Assembly (NCBI GenBank): GCA_964019425.1
Contig: OZ025814.1
Coordinates: forward strand, 124,001 to 188,000
Source: Flectonema sp. DT1601
Taxonomy: Eukaryota > Euglenozoa > Diplonemea > Diplonemida > Diplonemidae
DNA: 64,000 bases
Direction: 5' to 3'
Part shown: positions 9,853-22,056 of the stretch, one piece after another
Layout: each line of letters begins with the position of its first letter
Numbering within the stretch: the first letter of the stretch is position 1
Notes under the pieces: model-generated
The model's input: only the letters and a program-made list of their open reading frames with translations
Told to the model about the DNA's origin: nothing
Databases searched by the model: none
Translations under genes and position numbers: made by a program

Positions 9853-12284
9853 CTACAGGTCTACAGAAATGTTAATATCTCGAGCGTCGTTTGACAGATC
9901 TTCTCTCTTCTTATTTGAATGCTTTGCTAAAACACTTCTCAATTTTTGATGAATGTTATTAAGTTCTTCAACAACTCCAGCACTTGACCTAACGCTATCA
10001 TCCTGACCAGATACAAAAGATGCATCAAAACTCGCAGACATCCAATCTACCGGAGGTGGTATCGGTGAATACACTGATTGCTTGATTCTTGGATTATTCC
10101 TCGTCTTCCTAAGCTTAAAAGAAATTTCTGATTCACGTGATACTCCTGACTGATGAGACGATACTGTAATACCCGAAAGTAACCTATTTCGATGTGGTCG
10201 ATCTACTGAGGAGGGATTCTGTTTTATTTTTTATTTTTATTTTTTTAGTTCTTTGAGTCAAATCATTTGATTAATATTTCAAAGAAATGATAAATAAAAA
10301 AACAGACTTGAACTTGTTGTACAATCCTATCAAGTCTTCTCATCGTTACCCTTTCCTGAACAGCATCACCTGGTGCAATGAAAGGGGTACATTCTTCAAG
10401 TGGTGTTGGTATTTGAGCAATTGAGCTATTGTTGTTAGCGGGTAGGCTTCCCATTCGTTTGTGTACGACAGCTTCAATATGCCATTTGAGTGTTGGAAAT
10501 CTCTGAGTGATTACCTGAAAGTCTGCTGACTCAAGAATCAAAACTTCACAAAGAGAAGCAGTTTTCACAGTAGCAGCTCTCCTGTTTGTTGTCAGCAGTG
10601 TCAGTTCTCCGAAGAAAGCTCCTCTTCCTAGTGTTGCCAATTGCTCTCCTTTTATAGAAACAGTTGCGTATCCATGAGCAATAAAGTACATCGCATCACC
10701 AATATCACCCTCGATTACAATCGCTAAGTCTCGATTAACTATCTTAGCATGAAGACACTCTGCTAAGGCAACCTGTTTTATGATAAACTTACTGAGTCAT
10801 TATATCAATCAAATAAAAACAATAATAAGATCACATACTTTACATCGAATGCTAGTAGTGTGGAATATAGGAAGTCGACTCAAGCTTTCTACTTTGATGT
10901 ATATCGACATAGATTCTTGTACGATTGGAGGAAGGTGATTAACGACTTCGATGACAGATTTGAGTCTTATTTTTTGAGATAGCAAGTGATGCTGTAGAGA
11001 TAAAATATCATCAGTCACACTACCTGGTAAGTGATAGTGTGCAATGACCTGCATGGTAGTGTGCATCAGCTGTCGATGTTCTCCAGTCGTGTCCAACATC
11101 ATAAAACTAGTTATCTTTCCAACAAGAATACCATTTAGAATTATAGCAAATATAAAACAAACATCTGCTAAGAATCTCTGTCTCTGATTATCAACAGGAA
11201 CATCACCATAACCAACACTACTAATTGTGTATAAACTCCAGTAAATTGAAATATCATACTTTTCTAAAGTTATATTACAGTCTCCTTCTTCACAGGAACA
11301 CATTACGTGTAGGCAAGCAAGTAGGTGGATACCGCATGCGGTATAAAGTACTAATTTTACTATGGGATACCAACCGTATGCTGATCGAACTGATCCTCTG
11401 GTTACTAAAACAGCTTTTTCTAAATCAAAAAACCATTGTAGTTTAAGAACTTGAACTAACCTCACTCCATATCCTACTACTTGGATGCCGACAACTCCAG
11501 TGGCGTGACCAATCAGGTCAATTGGGACTGCGGATATCAACGAAATTCCAATCCTGTGTTTTCTAACCAAGTCATCTATCAGAACACGAGAGTATTCACA
11601 ATAGAGATTATAAAATAGAAATAAAGTTAGAAGACCTTCCCATATCATAAAAAATATAACCCAATTGCCGTATAAATTATCAGTCGCGACATGTAAAGGA
11701 GATACAACGATGTAGTATAAAACACTTGTGAATGATCCAGCATTGACAAGTGATTTCTTACTAAAGTAAGAGTCTTCCTGGGCTTTTATGATTTGACGGA
11801 CTTTTTCGGTGGACTCATCTCGGGGATTGTAACTTTCAGAGAGAACGAATTCAAGTTTTAGAAGTGTTGCGCACCATTGTTCAGAGTCGTGGATTCCTTT
11901 AATGTATTCCATGAAACAAACAAATTCAGAAAGACTGATGGTACTGTCCTTGTCTGCATCAACCAGTTCAAAGACCTGATCAATAACACTTGGGGATAAT
12001 CTTAAGTCAAGTAATCTGAGTGTTGCAACTAATTCAGATCTCGTCATTGGAACACCAGATGACGTTAAGATGTCCATCAACTTCTGACACTCAGCTCTCT
12101 CTAAATCAGTTAGCTGAGTCGGTTGCATTTCACCCTCCATATCAATCGATACAATAGTTGCTCTCCGTTGTCTTTCAGGTATTTTCCTTTTAGTAATTAT
12201 CCTCTTACTTGGAGATTCACATCCCCCTGCTGGAGATGAATCTCCCGCATGACTTTCCCTCTCATTATTCTTCGTTTCTTTCAT
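9853..12284 (-). CDS. K+ channel with N-terminal EF-hand and C-terminal cyclic-nucleotide-binding domain
   Basis: Three exons: 10839..12284, 10308..10772, 9853..10218 (758 aa; introns of 66 and 89 nt, all phase 0, donors GTATGT and GTCTGT, acceptors AAAACAG). Seen: a disordered N-terminus (1-55), an EF-hand loop DADKDSTISLSE at 109-120, six membrane segments about 185-395, selectivity filter SVGYGD (356-361), and a cNMP-binding domain about 490-580 with GAFFGELTLL (533-542) and TTNRRAATV, whose second Arg is the expected phosphate-binding residue. GYG predicts K+ selectivity. S4 (about 262-290) carries few basic residues, so voltage sensing may be weak. An EF-hand before the channel is unusual for the CNG/HCN/EAG group and would let Ca2+ and cyclic nucleotides converge. 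The last exon is Ser-rich. An AG (TGTCTCAG) precedes the ATG by 8 nt. Confidence 0.85.
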
Positions 12285-13325
12285 ACTACAACCTGAGACA
12301 TTTAATTGTGTTATTTGCCTAGTTCTAAAATTTAAAACTAATGGATTATTAAAATGTCTAATACAATAGTAAACTAACGTTCCGACTACAAAGAGGATGA
12401 ACTGTCAGAACAACGGGAATGGGAAGGGAAAGCAATGAATCGCAACTTGCAATTAAAAAGCTTGAGGGGGAGAAATTTCTAATAAACGGAAGAAGGGGAA
12501 AAAAAAAAAAAAAAACCTGCTAGTGAGGAACAACTACCAAACAAAATCCTCGAGCAGAAGAACAGAAAACAAGAAGAGAAGCAAGCGCAAAGAATACTTA
12601 AAAAATAAATGTAGGTGGTGGAAAAAAAAAAAAAAAAAAACGGAAAATAATAAAAAATTAAATATCTATAATTGGGAACGAAAGAAAACGCAGCCCAACA
12701 AAAGTTTAATACAGCGTAATAAACATTCTCTTCCAACATATGGGGCTCGTTGCGAATACAATCTTATGACAAGAGGGGTGGGAGTGAGATTCTAATTAAG
12801 ACAAGAAGTAAGAAATCAACAAAAAAGGTTGGGGGGAGAGCGGAAATAATAAAAACAGAAAAATTGCGCTGCATTCTTTTTGTAATTTTTTTTAAAATTT
12901 TTTTTTATAGTTTTTTTTTCTTCTTCTAAGTTCTTAACAAAAAGAAAATACCTGAAAAACAGAAGACTGACATTGAAGGTTTATTCCCATAAAACATTAA
13001 ATGCCGCACACAAGACAGTAAAACCACCTTTTGTTTTCTTGTCCCTACTTCTGCTCTTCTGTTCCTTTTTGTAGTAGCTTTGCTAAGAAAGTAAAAAAAG
13101 TGGGTCAATTCTACAGGGCGTGGGTATGTAAGTTAGCGAGGGGTCGGTAACACCAATAACGGGACAAAAAAGAAAATTGACACCGCAATTGACAGTCGTT
13201 TCGTTCTTTTTTTTTTTTTTTGAGAAAGGCTTTCCTTTTTTTTTTCTCCCTCTGGTGTTGCGCCAAAAGCACGCAATTGCGGGGACAAGCATATAACCGA
13301 CTCCAGCTGCAGCGCCAACGTCTTC
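12285..13325. other. Intergenic (about 1 kb), low complexity
   Basis: Runs of A or T near 12500, 12620, 12900 and 13207 dominate. No gene recognised. The part next to 13326 is the 3' UTR of cyclin 1 and has ordinary composition. Confidence 0.5.
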
Positions 13326-15869
13326 CTAGTACTCAGCATACGCATCAAATCTTCTGGAGACAGCAGAGTAACGAGAATGGCTGTACTTCTTCCTAACAGC
13401 AATAATCTTCAGGTTTGGAACTCGTCTAATGTGTTCTTCTAGGAGTTCAGTAATCTCTTGCAAGTCCTCAATGCAGTACATCGTTACACTCTGAAGATCT
13501 GCTGACCATGGATTTGGAACATCTAGTGCCTGTCTCGCTAAATATATACAAGCAGCTGCTTGAAGTGATGGTTTGAATCCAACCAAATTACCGCACATCA
13601 TTGTTTGTTCAGCGAGGTATTCCGCACCATGGCGGACTACTTCAGTACGCTCACCCTGAAGGAACTGAGTTAAGAAGTTCCAAAGGGTTGGGATTGTTAA
13701 ATTATAATCAAGAGTCACGAGCATGGTACGTTCCATCTGTTTTGTGTTTGATTTTTTATTAAGTCAGTATATAAGTATATAAAAAACTTTTTTTCTTTGT
13801 AATAAATTTACTATCTAGGTTGACATGATGCACCCTCCATAAGTATTCATTACGAGTGGAGGGCCTAAATAGCCTCCTTTTCGAGTAGTTGCAGCCTGAT
13901 CTCGCAGGTTTTTGACCCTAACTAATCCAACTATTCAGATTGAGAGGAACACGAACTCTGCTTCGCCAATGTGGGGAAGAGTACTAATTGCTATCTCGGA
14001 TGACATGATGCACCCTCCATAAGTATTCATAACAAGTGGAGGGCCTAAATAGCCTCCTTGTGGTTTGTTCCATTTGTACTAAAGAGGGATCTCACACAGT
14101 CTTGCTTCCGTTCTCTTAAAGTCTCGGATGACATGATGCACCCTCCATAAGTATTCATTACGAGTGGAGGGCCTAAATAGCCTCCTTGTGGTTTGTTCCT
14201 TTTGTATTAAAGGACAGTCTTGCTTCCGTTCTCTTAAAGTCTCGGATGACATGATGCACCCTCCATAAGTATTCATTACAAGTGGAGGGCCTAAATAGCC
14301 TCCTTGTGGTTTGTTCCATTTGTACTAAAGAGGGATCTCACACAGTCTTGCTTCCGTTCTCTTAAAGTCTCGGATGACATGATGCACCCTCCATAAGTAT
14401 TCATAACAAGTGGAGGGCCTAAATAGCCTCCTTTTCGAGTAGTTGCAGTCTGATCTCGCAGGTTTTTGACCCTAACTAATCCAACTATTCAGATTGAGAG
14501 GAACACGAACTCTGCTTCGCTAATGTGGGGAAGAGTACTAATTGCTATCTCGGATGACATGATGCACCCTCCATAAGTATTCATTACGAGTGGAGGGCCT
14601 AAATAGCCTCCTTGTGGTTTGTTCCTTTTGTATTAAAGGACAGTCTTGCTTCCGTTCTCTTAAAGTCTCGGATGACATGATGCACCCTCCATAAGTATTC
14701 ATTACAAGTGGAGGGCCTAAATAGCCTCCTTGTGGTTTGTTCCATTTGTACTAAAGAGGGATCTCACACAGTCTTGCTTCCGTTCTCTTAAAGTCTCGGA
14801 TGACATGATGCACCCTCCATAAGTATTCATAACAAGTGGAGGGCCTAAATAGCCTCCTTTTCGAGTAGTTGCAGCCTGATCTCGCAGGTTTTTGACCCTA
14901 ACTAATCCAACTATTCAGATTGAGAGGAACACGAACTCTGCTTCGCCAATGTGGGGAAGAGTACTAATTGCTATCTCGGATGACATGATGCACCCTCCAT
15001 AAGTATTCATTACGAGTGGAGGGCCTAAATAGCCTCCTTGTGGTTTGTTCCATTTGTATTAAAGGACAGTCTTGCTTCCGTTCTCTTAAAGTCTCGGATG
15101 ACATGATGCACCCTCCATAAGTATTCATAACAAGTGGAGGGCCTAAATAGCCTCCTTTTCGAGTAGTTGCAGTCTGATCTCGCAGGTTTTTGACCCTAAC
15201 TAATCCAACTATTCAGATTGAGAGGAACACGAACTCTGCTTCGCCAATGTGGGGAAGAGTACTAATTGTTTTAATAAAAGTGATTACATACGGCAAGCAT
15301 CTCTCCCCTGGTGTATGTGTTGGCAGAGATGTGGACAAAGTCCCGCACCTCAGGGGGGTTGATGTCTTCGTATTTGCAGGCTAACATCATAGCTACGCAT
15401 CCAACCAATTGAAGCTTGCGCTTCTCAACGGGCTGTTTTTATTTTGTTACGTCTGACACAATAAATCTCTAATATAAAAATCACAATAAATGATGTCACA
15501 TACTCTAACAAGAAGGTAACGATCAAGTAGGTTGACAGCCAAGTAAAGTGTTTCTGGTCTGCACTTGTACTTCAAGTGAACGTCAACCAACCAGTCAACA
15601 AGAATGGCTCTCATCTTATCTGTTACTTCATTTTGGCAATGAGACAAGTGATTGTGTGGTATCTTCTTAACGCATTCGGTAGCTCTTAGAAAGTTATAAA
15701 TCTCATCAACGTAGTCCAAAGACTTTGCGGTAGTTTCTAAATGTCTAATAGGTCTCTGTTGGACTCTATCACTTCGATAACTTCTCAAGTTGAACTTCTC
15801 ACCAGGTGAAGGAAATCCACTGTTTCTTCCAGTGATGTCTCCAAGTGCCATTCTTCCGAGGGAAGCCAT
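13326..15869 (-). CDS. B-type cyclin 1 (with satellite-filled intron)
   Basis: Three exons: 15504..15869, 15292..15432, 13326..13736 (305 aa). Mitotic cyclins activate CDK1 and are destroyed by the APC/C at anaphase. Seen: a destruction box RMALGDITG at residues 6-14, like the RxALGDIxN box of animal cyclin B; the cyclin-box signature MRAILVDWLVDVHLKYKCR with the CDK-contacting region; a second exon beginning PVEKRKLQLVGC; and the C-terminal cyclin fold in exon 3, starting MERTMLVTLDY. Intron 1 is 71 nt (GTATGT...AAAACAG). Intron 2 is 1555 nt and consists almost wholly of tandem repeats. Protein length is short but complete for a mitotic cyclin. An AG (CCAAACAG) lies about 28 nt before the ATG. 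The paralogue at 20263-21237 shares the intron 2 position but not intron 1. Confidence 0.9.
13737..15291 (-). other. Expanded intron 2 of cyclin 1
   Basis: The donor GTATGT follows the codons for RGEMLA and the acceptor ACAAAACAG precedes MERTMLV. All other introns in the window are 64-103 nt, and the intron at the homologous position of cyclin 2 is 66 nt. About 1460 of the 1555 nt are satellite repeats; the array ends only 23 nt from the donor. Confidence 0.9.
13811..15268 (-). repeat. Satellite array 1 (10 cores) inside the cyclin 1 intron
   Basis: Ten copies of a roughly 65 bp core (begins CTCGGATGACATGATGC, ends GGCCTAAATAGCCTCC on the plus strand) are separated by one of two unrelated spacers. 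Spacer A is about 115 bp and starts TTCGAGTAGTTGCAG; spacer B is 53-63 bp, starts GTGGTTTGTTCC and has two length forms. The order is A B' B B' A B B' A B A. Copies are near identical, so homogenisation is recent. No open frame runs through it. Confidence 0.95.
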
Positions 15870-16991
15870 ATTTATAATAATGGAAAAGGGTATAAACCTG
15901 TTTGGAATGAATGTACCTTCTGTGTATGGAAAAGACAGGGGAGATCACGTCTTGGCCTCTTGCATCAGGCCGTACCGTTAACCGCAATAGGTCTCCTCAG
16001 GTTAAAAATATGAGCACATACAAACAGTGATCCTGGAGAGAACTAAAAAGTGTTAAATATGAAATGTACAAATCAGATACAAAAAAATCATTTTCAGAAT
16101 CTAAAAAAGCCGGATGAATGCAGTGGTAAGGTGGTTACTTTGTTACTTAAAACAGGTTTTTGAAGGGAAACTTCCTAAGACTTTCACACAATCCAATTGA
16201 AAGCATTTCCCTCGCTCATACATCGCAACATGCAGACCACTGCACTTCCCGACAAGGGAGGGAATATAAATTAGAAAAAGAATTGGCATCTAAGGGTATC
16301 TACGTTTGAACAAAAAGAAAAAAGAAATGAATAAAATAATTTATTAAACGAATATTTGAAATTCTTCTGAAGTCTACTGGAGCTGTTCATGCGGTTATAC
16401 GTGGTTTCCTGTTTTGTTAATTTTGAGCTTTAAGTTGAGTCCAGTACGCTAATGTGATGCAACGTGTTTACTTACTATACTTCTAATTAGTATTCATAAG
16501 CTGAAGAGGGTTGAGAGAACATGACTGGTGATGCTTAAGAACCTCCCTGCGACCGGTAGGAGGTTTCTCTTGTCGGTTCAACGATTCCTGGAGCGGCTAA
16601 AGTACCAAAAGCTTGCAAAGAGGGTATGATCAAACCGGTATTTAAACGGGAAAACCCAAAGAAAAGCTGCTCACGATCGTAATTATAACAATTACTGTTA
16701 GTGGTTCCTCAGAGGGGTTAGCACTCATTAAACTCTGTTTTTGCGACCGATACGAAGGAACTGGAGGATGACCCGATGAATCCACAACATGTTTCCGAAG
16801 AGTGAGTTGCAGAGAGAATGGGAAGTGTTTAAAGATAATATCCTTTCAGAACATGATCTGGCTGGATGTGGGTTTTCCAATGGTATGAAATGAGCCATTT
16901 AATGTAAACAGATCACTATGGAGGCTAGTGTACCAATGAGTTTACTTTTTTGCTTTTATTGTTCTCAGATAAATTTTTATTTCAAAAGTCT
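15870..16991. other. Intergenic between cyclin 1 and satellite array 2
   Basis: No gene supported. A 7 bp perfect hairpin (AACCTCC/GGAGGTT, 12 nt loop) lies near 16541-16567. A short plus-strand frame near 16530-16630 has a coding-like look but no family match that I recognise. Confidence 0.45.
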
Positions 16992-18833
16992 CTTTTGTAT
17001 TAAAGGACAGTCTTGGTTCCGTTCTCTTAAAGTCTCGGATGACATGATGCACCCTCCATAAGTATTCATAACAAGTGGAGGGCCTAAATAGCCTCCTTTT
17101 TGAGTTGCAGCAGTCTGATCTCGCAGGTTTTTGACCCTAACTAATCCAACTATTCAGATTGAGAGGAACACGAACTCTGCTTCGCTAATGTGGGGAAGAG
17201 TACTAATTGCTATCTCGGATGACATGATGCACCCTCCATAAGTATTCATTACGAGTGGAGGGCCTAAATAGCCTCCTTGTGGTTTGTTCCTTTTGTATTA
17301 AAGGACAGTCTTGCTTCCGTTCTCTTAAAGTCTCGGATGACATGATGCACCCTCCATAAGTATTCATTACGAGTGGAGGGCCTAAATAGCCTCCTTTTCG
17401 AGTTGTAGCAGTCTGATCTCGCAGGTTTTTGACCCTAACTAATCCAACTATTCAGATTGAGAGGAACACGAACTCTGCTTCGCTAATGCGGGGAAGAGTA
17501 CTAATTGCTATCTCGGATGACATGATGCACCCTCCATAAGTATTCATAACAAGTGGAGGGCCTAAATAGCCTCCTTTTCGAGTAGTTGCAGTCTGATCTC
17601 GCAGGTTTTTGACCCTAACTAATCCAACTATTCAGATTGAGAGGAACACGAACTCTGCTTCGCTAATGTGGGGAAGAGTACTAATTGCTATCTCGGATGA
17701 CATGATGCACCCTCCATAAGTATTCATTACGAGTGGAGGGCCTAAATAGCCTCCTTGTGGTTTGTTCCTTTTGTATTAAAGGACAGTCTTGCTTCCGTTC
17801 TCTTAAAGTCTCGGATGACATGATGCACCCTCCATAAGTATTCATAACAAGTGGAGGGCCTAAATAGCCTCCTTTTCGAGTAGTTGCAGTCTGATCTCGC
17901 AGGTTTTTGACCCTAACTAATCCAACTATTCAGATTGAGAGGAACACGAACTCTGCTTCGCTAATGTGGGGAAGAGTACTAATTGCTATCTCGGATGACA
18001 TGATGCACCCTCCATAAGTATTCATTACGAGTGGAGGGCCTAAATAGCCTCCTTGTGGTTTGTTCCTTTTGTATTAAAGGACAGTCTTGCTTCCGTTCTC
18101 TTAAAGTCTCGGATGACATGATGCACCCTCCATAAGTATTCATTACGAGTGGAGGGCCTAAATAGCCTCCTTTTCGAGTTGTAGCAGTCTGATCTCGCAG
18201 GTTTTTGACCCTAACTAATCCAACTATTCAGATTGAGAGGAACACGAACTCTGCTTCGCTAATGCGGGGAAGAGTACTAATTGCTATCTCGGATGACATG
18301 ATGCACCCTCCATAAGTATTCATAACAAGTGGAGGGCCTAAATAGCCTCCTTTTCGAGTAGTTGCAGTCTGATCTCGCAGGTTTTTGACCCTAACTAATC
18401 CAACTATTCAGATTGAGAGGAACACGAACTCTGCTTCGCTAATGTGGGGAAGAGTACTAATTGCTATCTCGGATGACATGATGCACCCTCCATAAGTATT
18501 CATTACGAGTGGAGGGCCTAAATAGCCTCCTTGTGGTTTGTTCCTTTTGTATTAAAGGACAGTCTTGCTTCCGTTCTCTTAAAGTCTCGGATGACATGAT
18601 GCACCCTCCATAAGTATTCATAACAAGTGGAGGGCCTAAATAGCCTCCTTTTCGAGTAGTTGCAGCAGTCTGATCTCGCAGGTTTTTGACCCTAACTAAT
18701 CCAACTATTCAGATTGAGAGGAACACGAACTCTGCTTCGCTAATGTGGGGAAGAGTACTAATTGCTATCTCGGATGACATGATGCACCCTCCATAAGTAT
18801 TCATAACGAGTGGAGGGCCTAAATAGCCTCCTT
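16992..18833. repeat. Satellite array 2 (12 cores), intergenic
   Basis: Same core and spacers A and B as array 1, twelve cores, in the same orientation. A variant A spacer (GAGTTGTAGCAG, GCTAATGCGGGG) recurs 776 bp apart at about 17400 and 18176, showing a higher-order repeat of about 777 bp (five monomers, A' A B A B). It lies between the start of cyclin 1 and the end of cyclin 2, so it would sit in the polycistronic intergenic RNA if the genes are co-transcribed. Confidence 0.95.
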
Positions 18834-20262
18834 AAATAGAAGTTTAGATTGACAGATAGATAAGGAAGTCCACCACGTTGCGTACTGTGCATCGCTGATA
18901 CAGAAACAAACTAAAGAGTATCGGGTTAACTCCCTAGAGCTGAGTTTCAATTTAAAATGTAGTAAAGAACAAAGAACATACCTCCAACTGCCTACCTCCT
19001 TTCAGGTCTATAACCAGAGCGTTTAATTAGAAAAAAAAAAAATGGAAAGAAGAAAAAAGGAAATATTGAAAAGAGTGAATTCACAGGAGAGTTAAAAAAT
19101 CATAAAAAAATGAATCTGACAAACACGTTGAGATGAGTTTTTTTTTTTGGACATTCCGACCTACCATGCTCTCCAAACAATGTATTGAAGTAGTTGTGTT
19201 AGTTTTCTTTACTACTAATCTCCAACACACTCTAGCTACCTTTTACTCCGTTTCACAAAAAAAACATAAAATAAAAAAAAAGGAAATATCAAGGACAAAA
19301 AAGTTAAGATTTTGGGACTTCCTCGCCCGATGAGACTGCTATTACGTATAGCAGCATCGCTTGTTTTATTTTTTTTTTTTTTTTTTTTTTTGGAAAGACA
19401 CCCCGCTCGATAAATAAGAGAAAAGGTCTAACGTGGGTTATTCCAATACAAACAGATATCGGACAGTAATTACCACACTCAAAAAGTTTAATCACGGCTG
19501 CTGATCAAACTATCAATAAAAGAACCACACAGCGATACTCTCATTGTTCTCTTTGAAATTTTTTTTTTTTTTTTTTGTAAATATTTTTTTTTAAATTTTA
19601 TTTATTTTAACACGTGGTCCAGAACGGAAAAATGAAAAATATAAAATAAAGATCTACGCTTATTCACGAGGATCGATATTATTGCAAACCTTGTGGGACG
19701 GGAACCTTGCTCGGTTTGACACACTAACATGGGGGGTTGAAAAGAAAAAGAAAAGAATTATACAACGCTTACTACAATCATAGAAAAAAGAAGGGGAAAA
19801 AAAAGACGAAAGTGTTGGCTTCTTTTTTTGTCCTCTGATTTCAATTGACTAAAAGTCGTATTAATGACAAAATCGTACCAGCTGTTGTCATGTCCGCATC
19901 TACACAGTCAATCGAATGAGTAGCCCTCCTTGTGCTCCAAACACAGGGAGGTATGCGCTTATTAAAAAGTAAGTTGATTTTATGATTATTTCTGAATGTT
20001 TAGGTTTCCCCCGTCTTCTACGAGTAGCTTACCGTAACTGGTCTACAATTAAGAAGTTATTTTTCATTTTCTTAATTCCTACGTGAGGACCATCCGTACT
20101 TTTTAGGCCACACGAAGCTGTTATAAGAAGAGAAAAAGAAAAGAAAAGAAAAGAAAATTAAAACTTCATTTCTAAGTGAAGTCAAGTGAATCAACAAACG
20201 AAATGTCGAAGATAATAATTCAGACCAACCGAACAAAATAATTTCGTGAAGCGAGTTCCCAA
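18834..20262. other. Intergenic between satellite array 2 and cyclin 2
   Basis: AT-rich, with T runs of about 23 nt near 19369 and 18 nt near 19560. No coding or RNA gene recognised. Confidence 0.5.
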
Positions 20263-21237
20263 CTAGTAAGCTTCCGTAACATTATTGCGCATCGCGTTAT
20301 CAAATAGCTTTGATACTCCTCCATAACGGCCGTGAGAATACTTTTTACGGATGGCAACGATTTTCAATTTTGGTACTCGTTGGAGGTTTTCATCCATCAA
20401 GTCAACAATTTCAGACATCTGCGCCTCACTGTATTGTGTCCTTACTTCTAATTCAGTAGTCCAAGTCTCTCCAACACACAAAAGTCTTCTCGCCACGAAT
20501 ACTGCTGCAGCTGCCTGCAGAGAAGGATGGAACCCAACTAAGTTACCACACATTAAGGTTTGCTCAGTGAGGTACTCTGCTCCCCATCTTACTAAATCAG
20601 TTTTCTCATCTGCAAGGTAGTGGTTTAAGAAATGACACATCGTAGGAACTGTTAGGAAGTAGTCAAGAGCTACGAGGAGAGTTCGTTCCATCTGTGAGTT
20701 TAGAAAGTTTGATTAATATTACACATCACTTAACATAGATTATAAAACAAAACATACCGCTATCATATCTCCTCTGGTGTATGTGTTGGCTGAGATGTGC
20801 ACAAAGTCACGAACATCAGGTGGGTTGATGTCCTCAAATTTTGATGCCAACATCATAGACACACAACCAACAAGTTGTAATTTTCTCTTTTCAACAGGAA
20901 CTTTGTATAAATATCTGTCAAGTAAATTAACAGCGAGGTACAGGGTTTCAGGAGCACATTTATATTTTAAGTGGACGTCGACGAGCCAGTCAACTAAAAT
21001 GGCTCTCATTTTATCAGTAATCTCCCCTTGGGTATGAAACAAATGGTTTCTTGGTACCAGTCCCTGTGCTTCTGTGTCTCTGAAATGTTTATGAACAGAA
21101 GTAATTAACTTATCGTTATAATTAATTGCAGTAGATGACGAAGGGTCTCTATGTTGAGCCTGTGGCTTGTATTGACTGTGTTGGTTGTTGATATTGGAAA
21201 TATCGCCCAATGCTGATCTCACTAGGCGGGCGCTCAT
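20263..21237 (-). CDS. B-type cyclin 2
   Basis: Two exons: 20758..21237 and 20263..20691 (302 aa; one 66 nt intron, GTATGT...TCACAG). Destruction box RSALGDISN at residues 7-15. Cyclin box MRAILVDWLVDVHLKYKCA, then LLDRYLYKVPVEKRKLQLVGC, and the C-terminal fold from MERTLLVALDY. It is clearly a paralogue of the cyclin at 13326-15869, about 4.4 kb away on the same strand, but diverged at the N-terminus and through the third exon, so the duplication is old. The intron sits at the same codon boundary (after MIA, before MERT) as the expanded intron of cyclin 1; cyclin 1's first intron is absent here. An AG (GGAATCAG) precedes the ATG by 16 nt. Expected role: CDK1 activation at mitosis. Confidence 0.9.
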
Positions 21238-22056
21238 TTTATTATTTTATTGCTGATTCCCTTCTCTTCTAATAAAAAAACAATGGTAAAAGAAATTAAT
21301 CACACAAACTATTAATCAAAAAAAGCTGTACCCTCAACCAACAACATCATTTAGAGAGAGGTGAAGATGTTATTTTTTTGATCATTTTTAATAATTTAAA
21401 AAAACTCTTAAATCGACAAAACCGCGATTTGTGTATGTCGAGGGCAAATTGTGCTCAATCTCGAGTTGGCATTAGAAGACTGTATCACCAGCGGATGAGA
21501 TATGAATTCCAAATAATTACTTCTCACGAAAAGGGAAATAAGCAGAGGGAGGTAAGTCAGATATATATCAGTTGCGTTGCCAGGGGTTGTTCATTTAATT
21601 AACCAAATCTAAAAAGATATCGAGTACCATTTAGATGATTAGAGAAAAATACATCGTAACCAACTATTCCTGGGGAGAAAAAAAAAAAAGCGAAAAGTGG
21701 ATGTCACCAAAAACATCTGCTCCGCTGTAAAGCGAGGCTGTGATAAAATTTGGTACTTTGTTGTGTGTAAAAGTCTCAGGCAGTTTAAAAGAAAAATACT
21801 AAATAACCCTATTGAGGGGGTAGTGATGTTATTGTTGTACAACAACTACAGCACTGCTATCTTACATTGGAATGGATCAAATACTACTAAACATCTCCTG
21901 ACTACTTACAAAAGAGATGAAGAGTTTCCATCTTCCCCTTCAAAATTACTCTTCACTCTAACAGGAGGAATTGCTAATAATAATACATCACGAATTGAAG
22001 AGGGTGGGGATTGCTTTACATCAATTCGGAAATCAGTTTTTTCTTTATAAGAACTC
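21238..22056. other. Intergenic between cyclin 2 and the EF-hand gene
   Basis: Two plus-strand open stretches occur (about 21435-21600, followed by a consensus GTAAGT, and about 21643-22050), but the second has no ATG near its start and neither resembles a known family. I do not call a gene here. Confidence 0.4.

Noticed and set aside
13819-15262. CCCTAA-like words in satellite spacer A as telomeric repeats
   Set aside because: A single GACCCTAACTAATCC per spacer, not a run of telomere units.
16530-16720. Plus-strand stretch reading like the start of a LINE reverse transcriptase (KEGMIKPVFKRENPKK)
   Set aside because: Too short, interrupted soon after, and the match is to a loose motif only; not enough to call a mobile element.
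13811-18833. Repeat arrays resembling a CRISPR
   Set aside because: Spacers are not unique: only two spacer types recur, with lengths of 53-63 and 115 bp, in a eukaryotic context inside an intron and next to cyclin genes.
21643-22050. Plus-strand frame of over 130 codons convergent with the EF-hand gene
   Set aside because: No ATG in its first two thirds, no homology recognised, and opposite to all gene directions.
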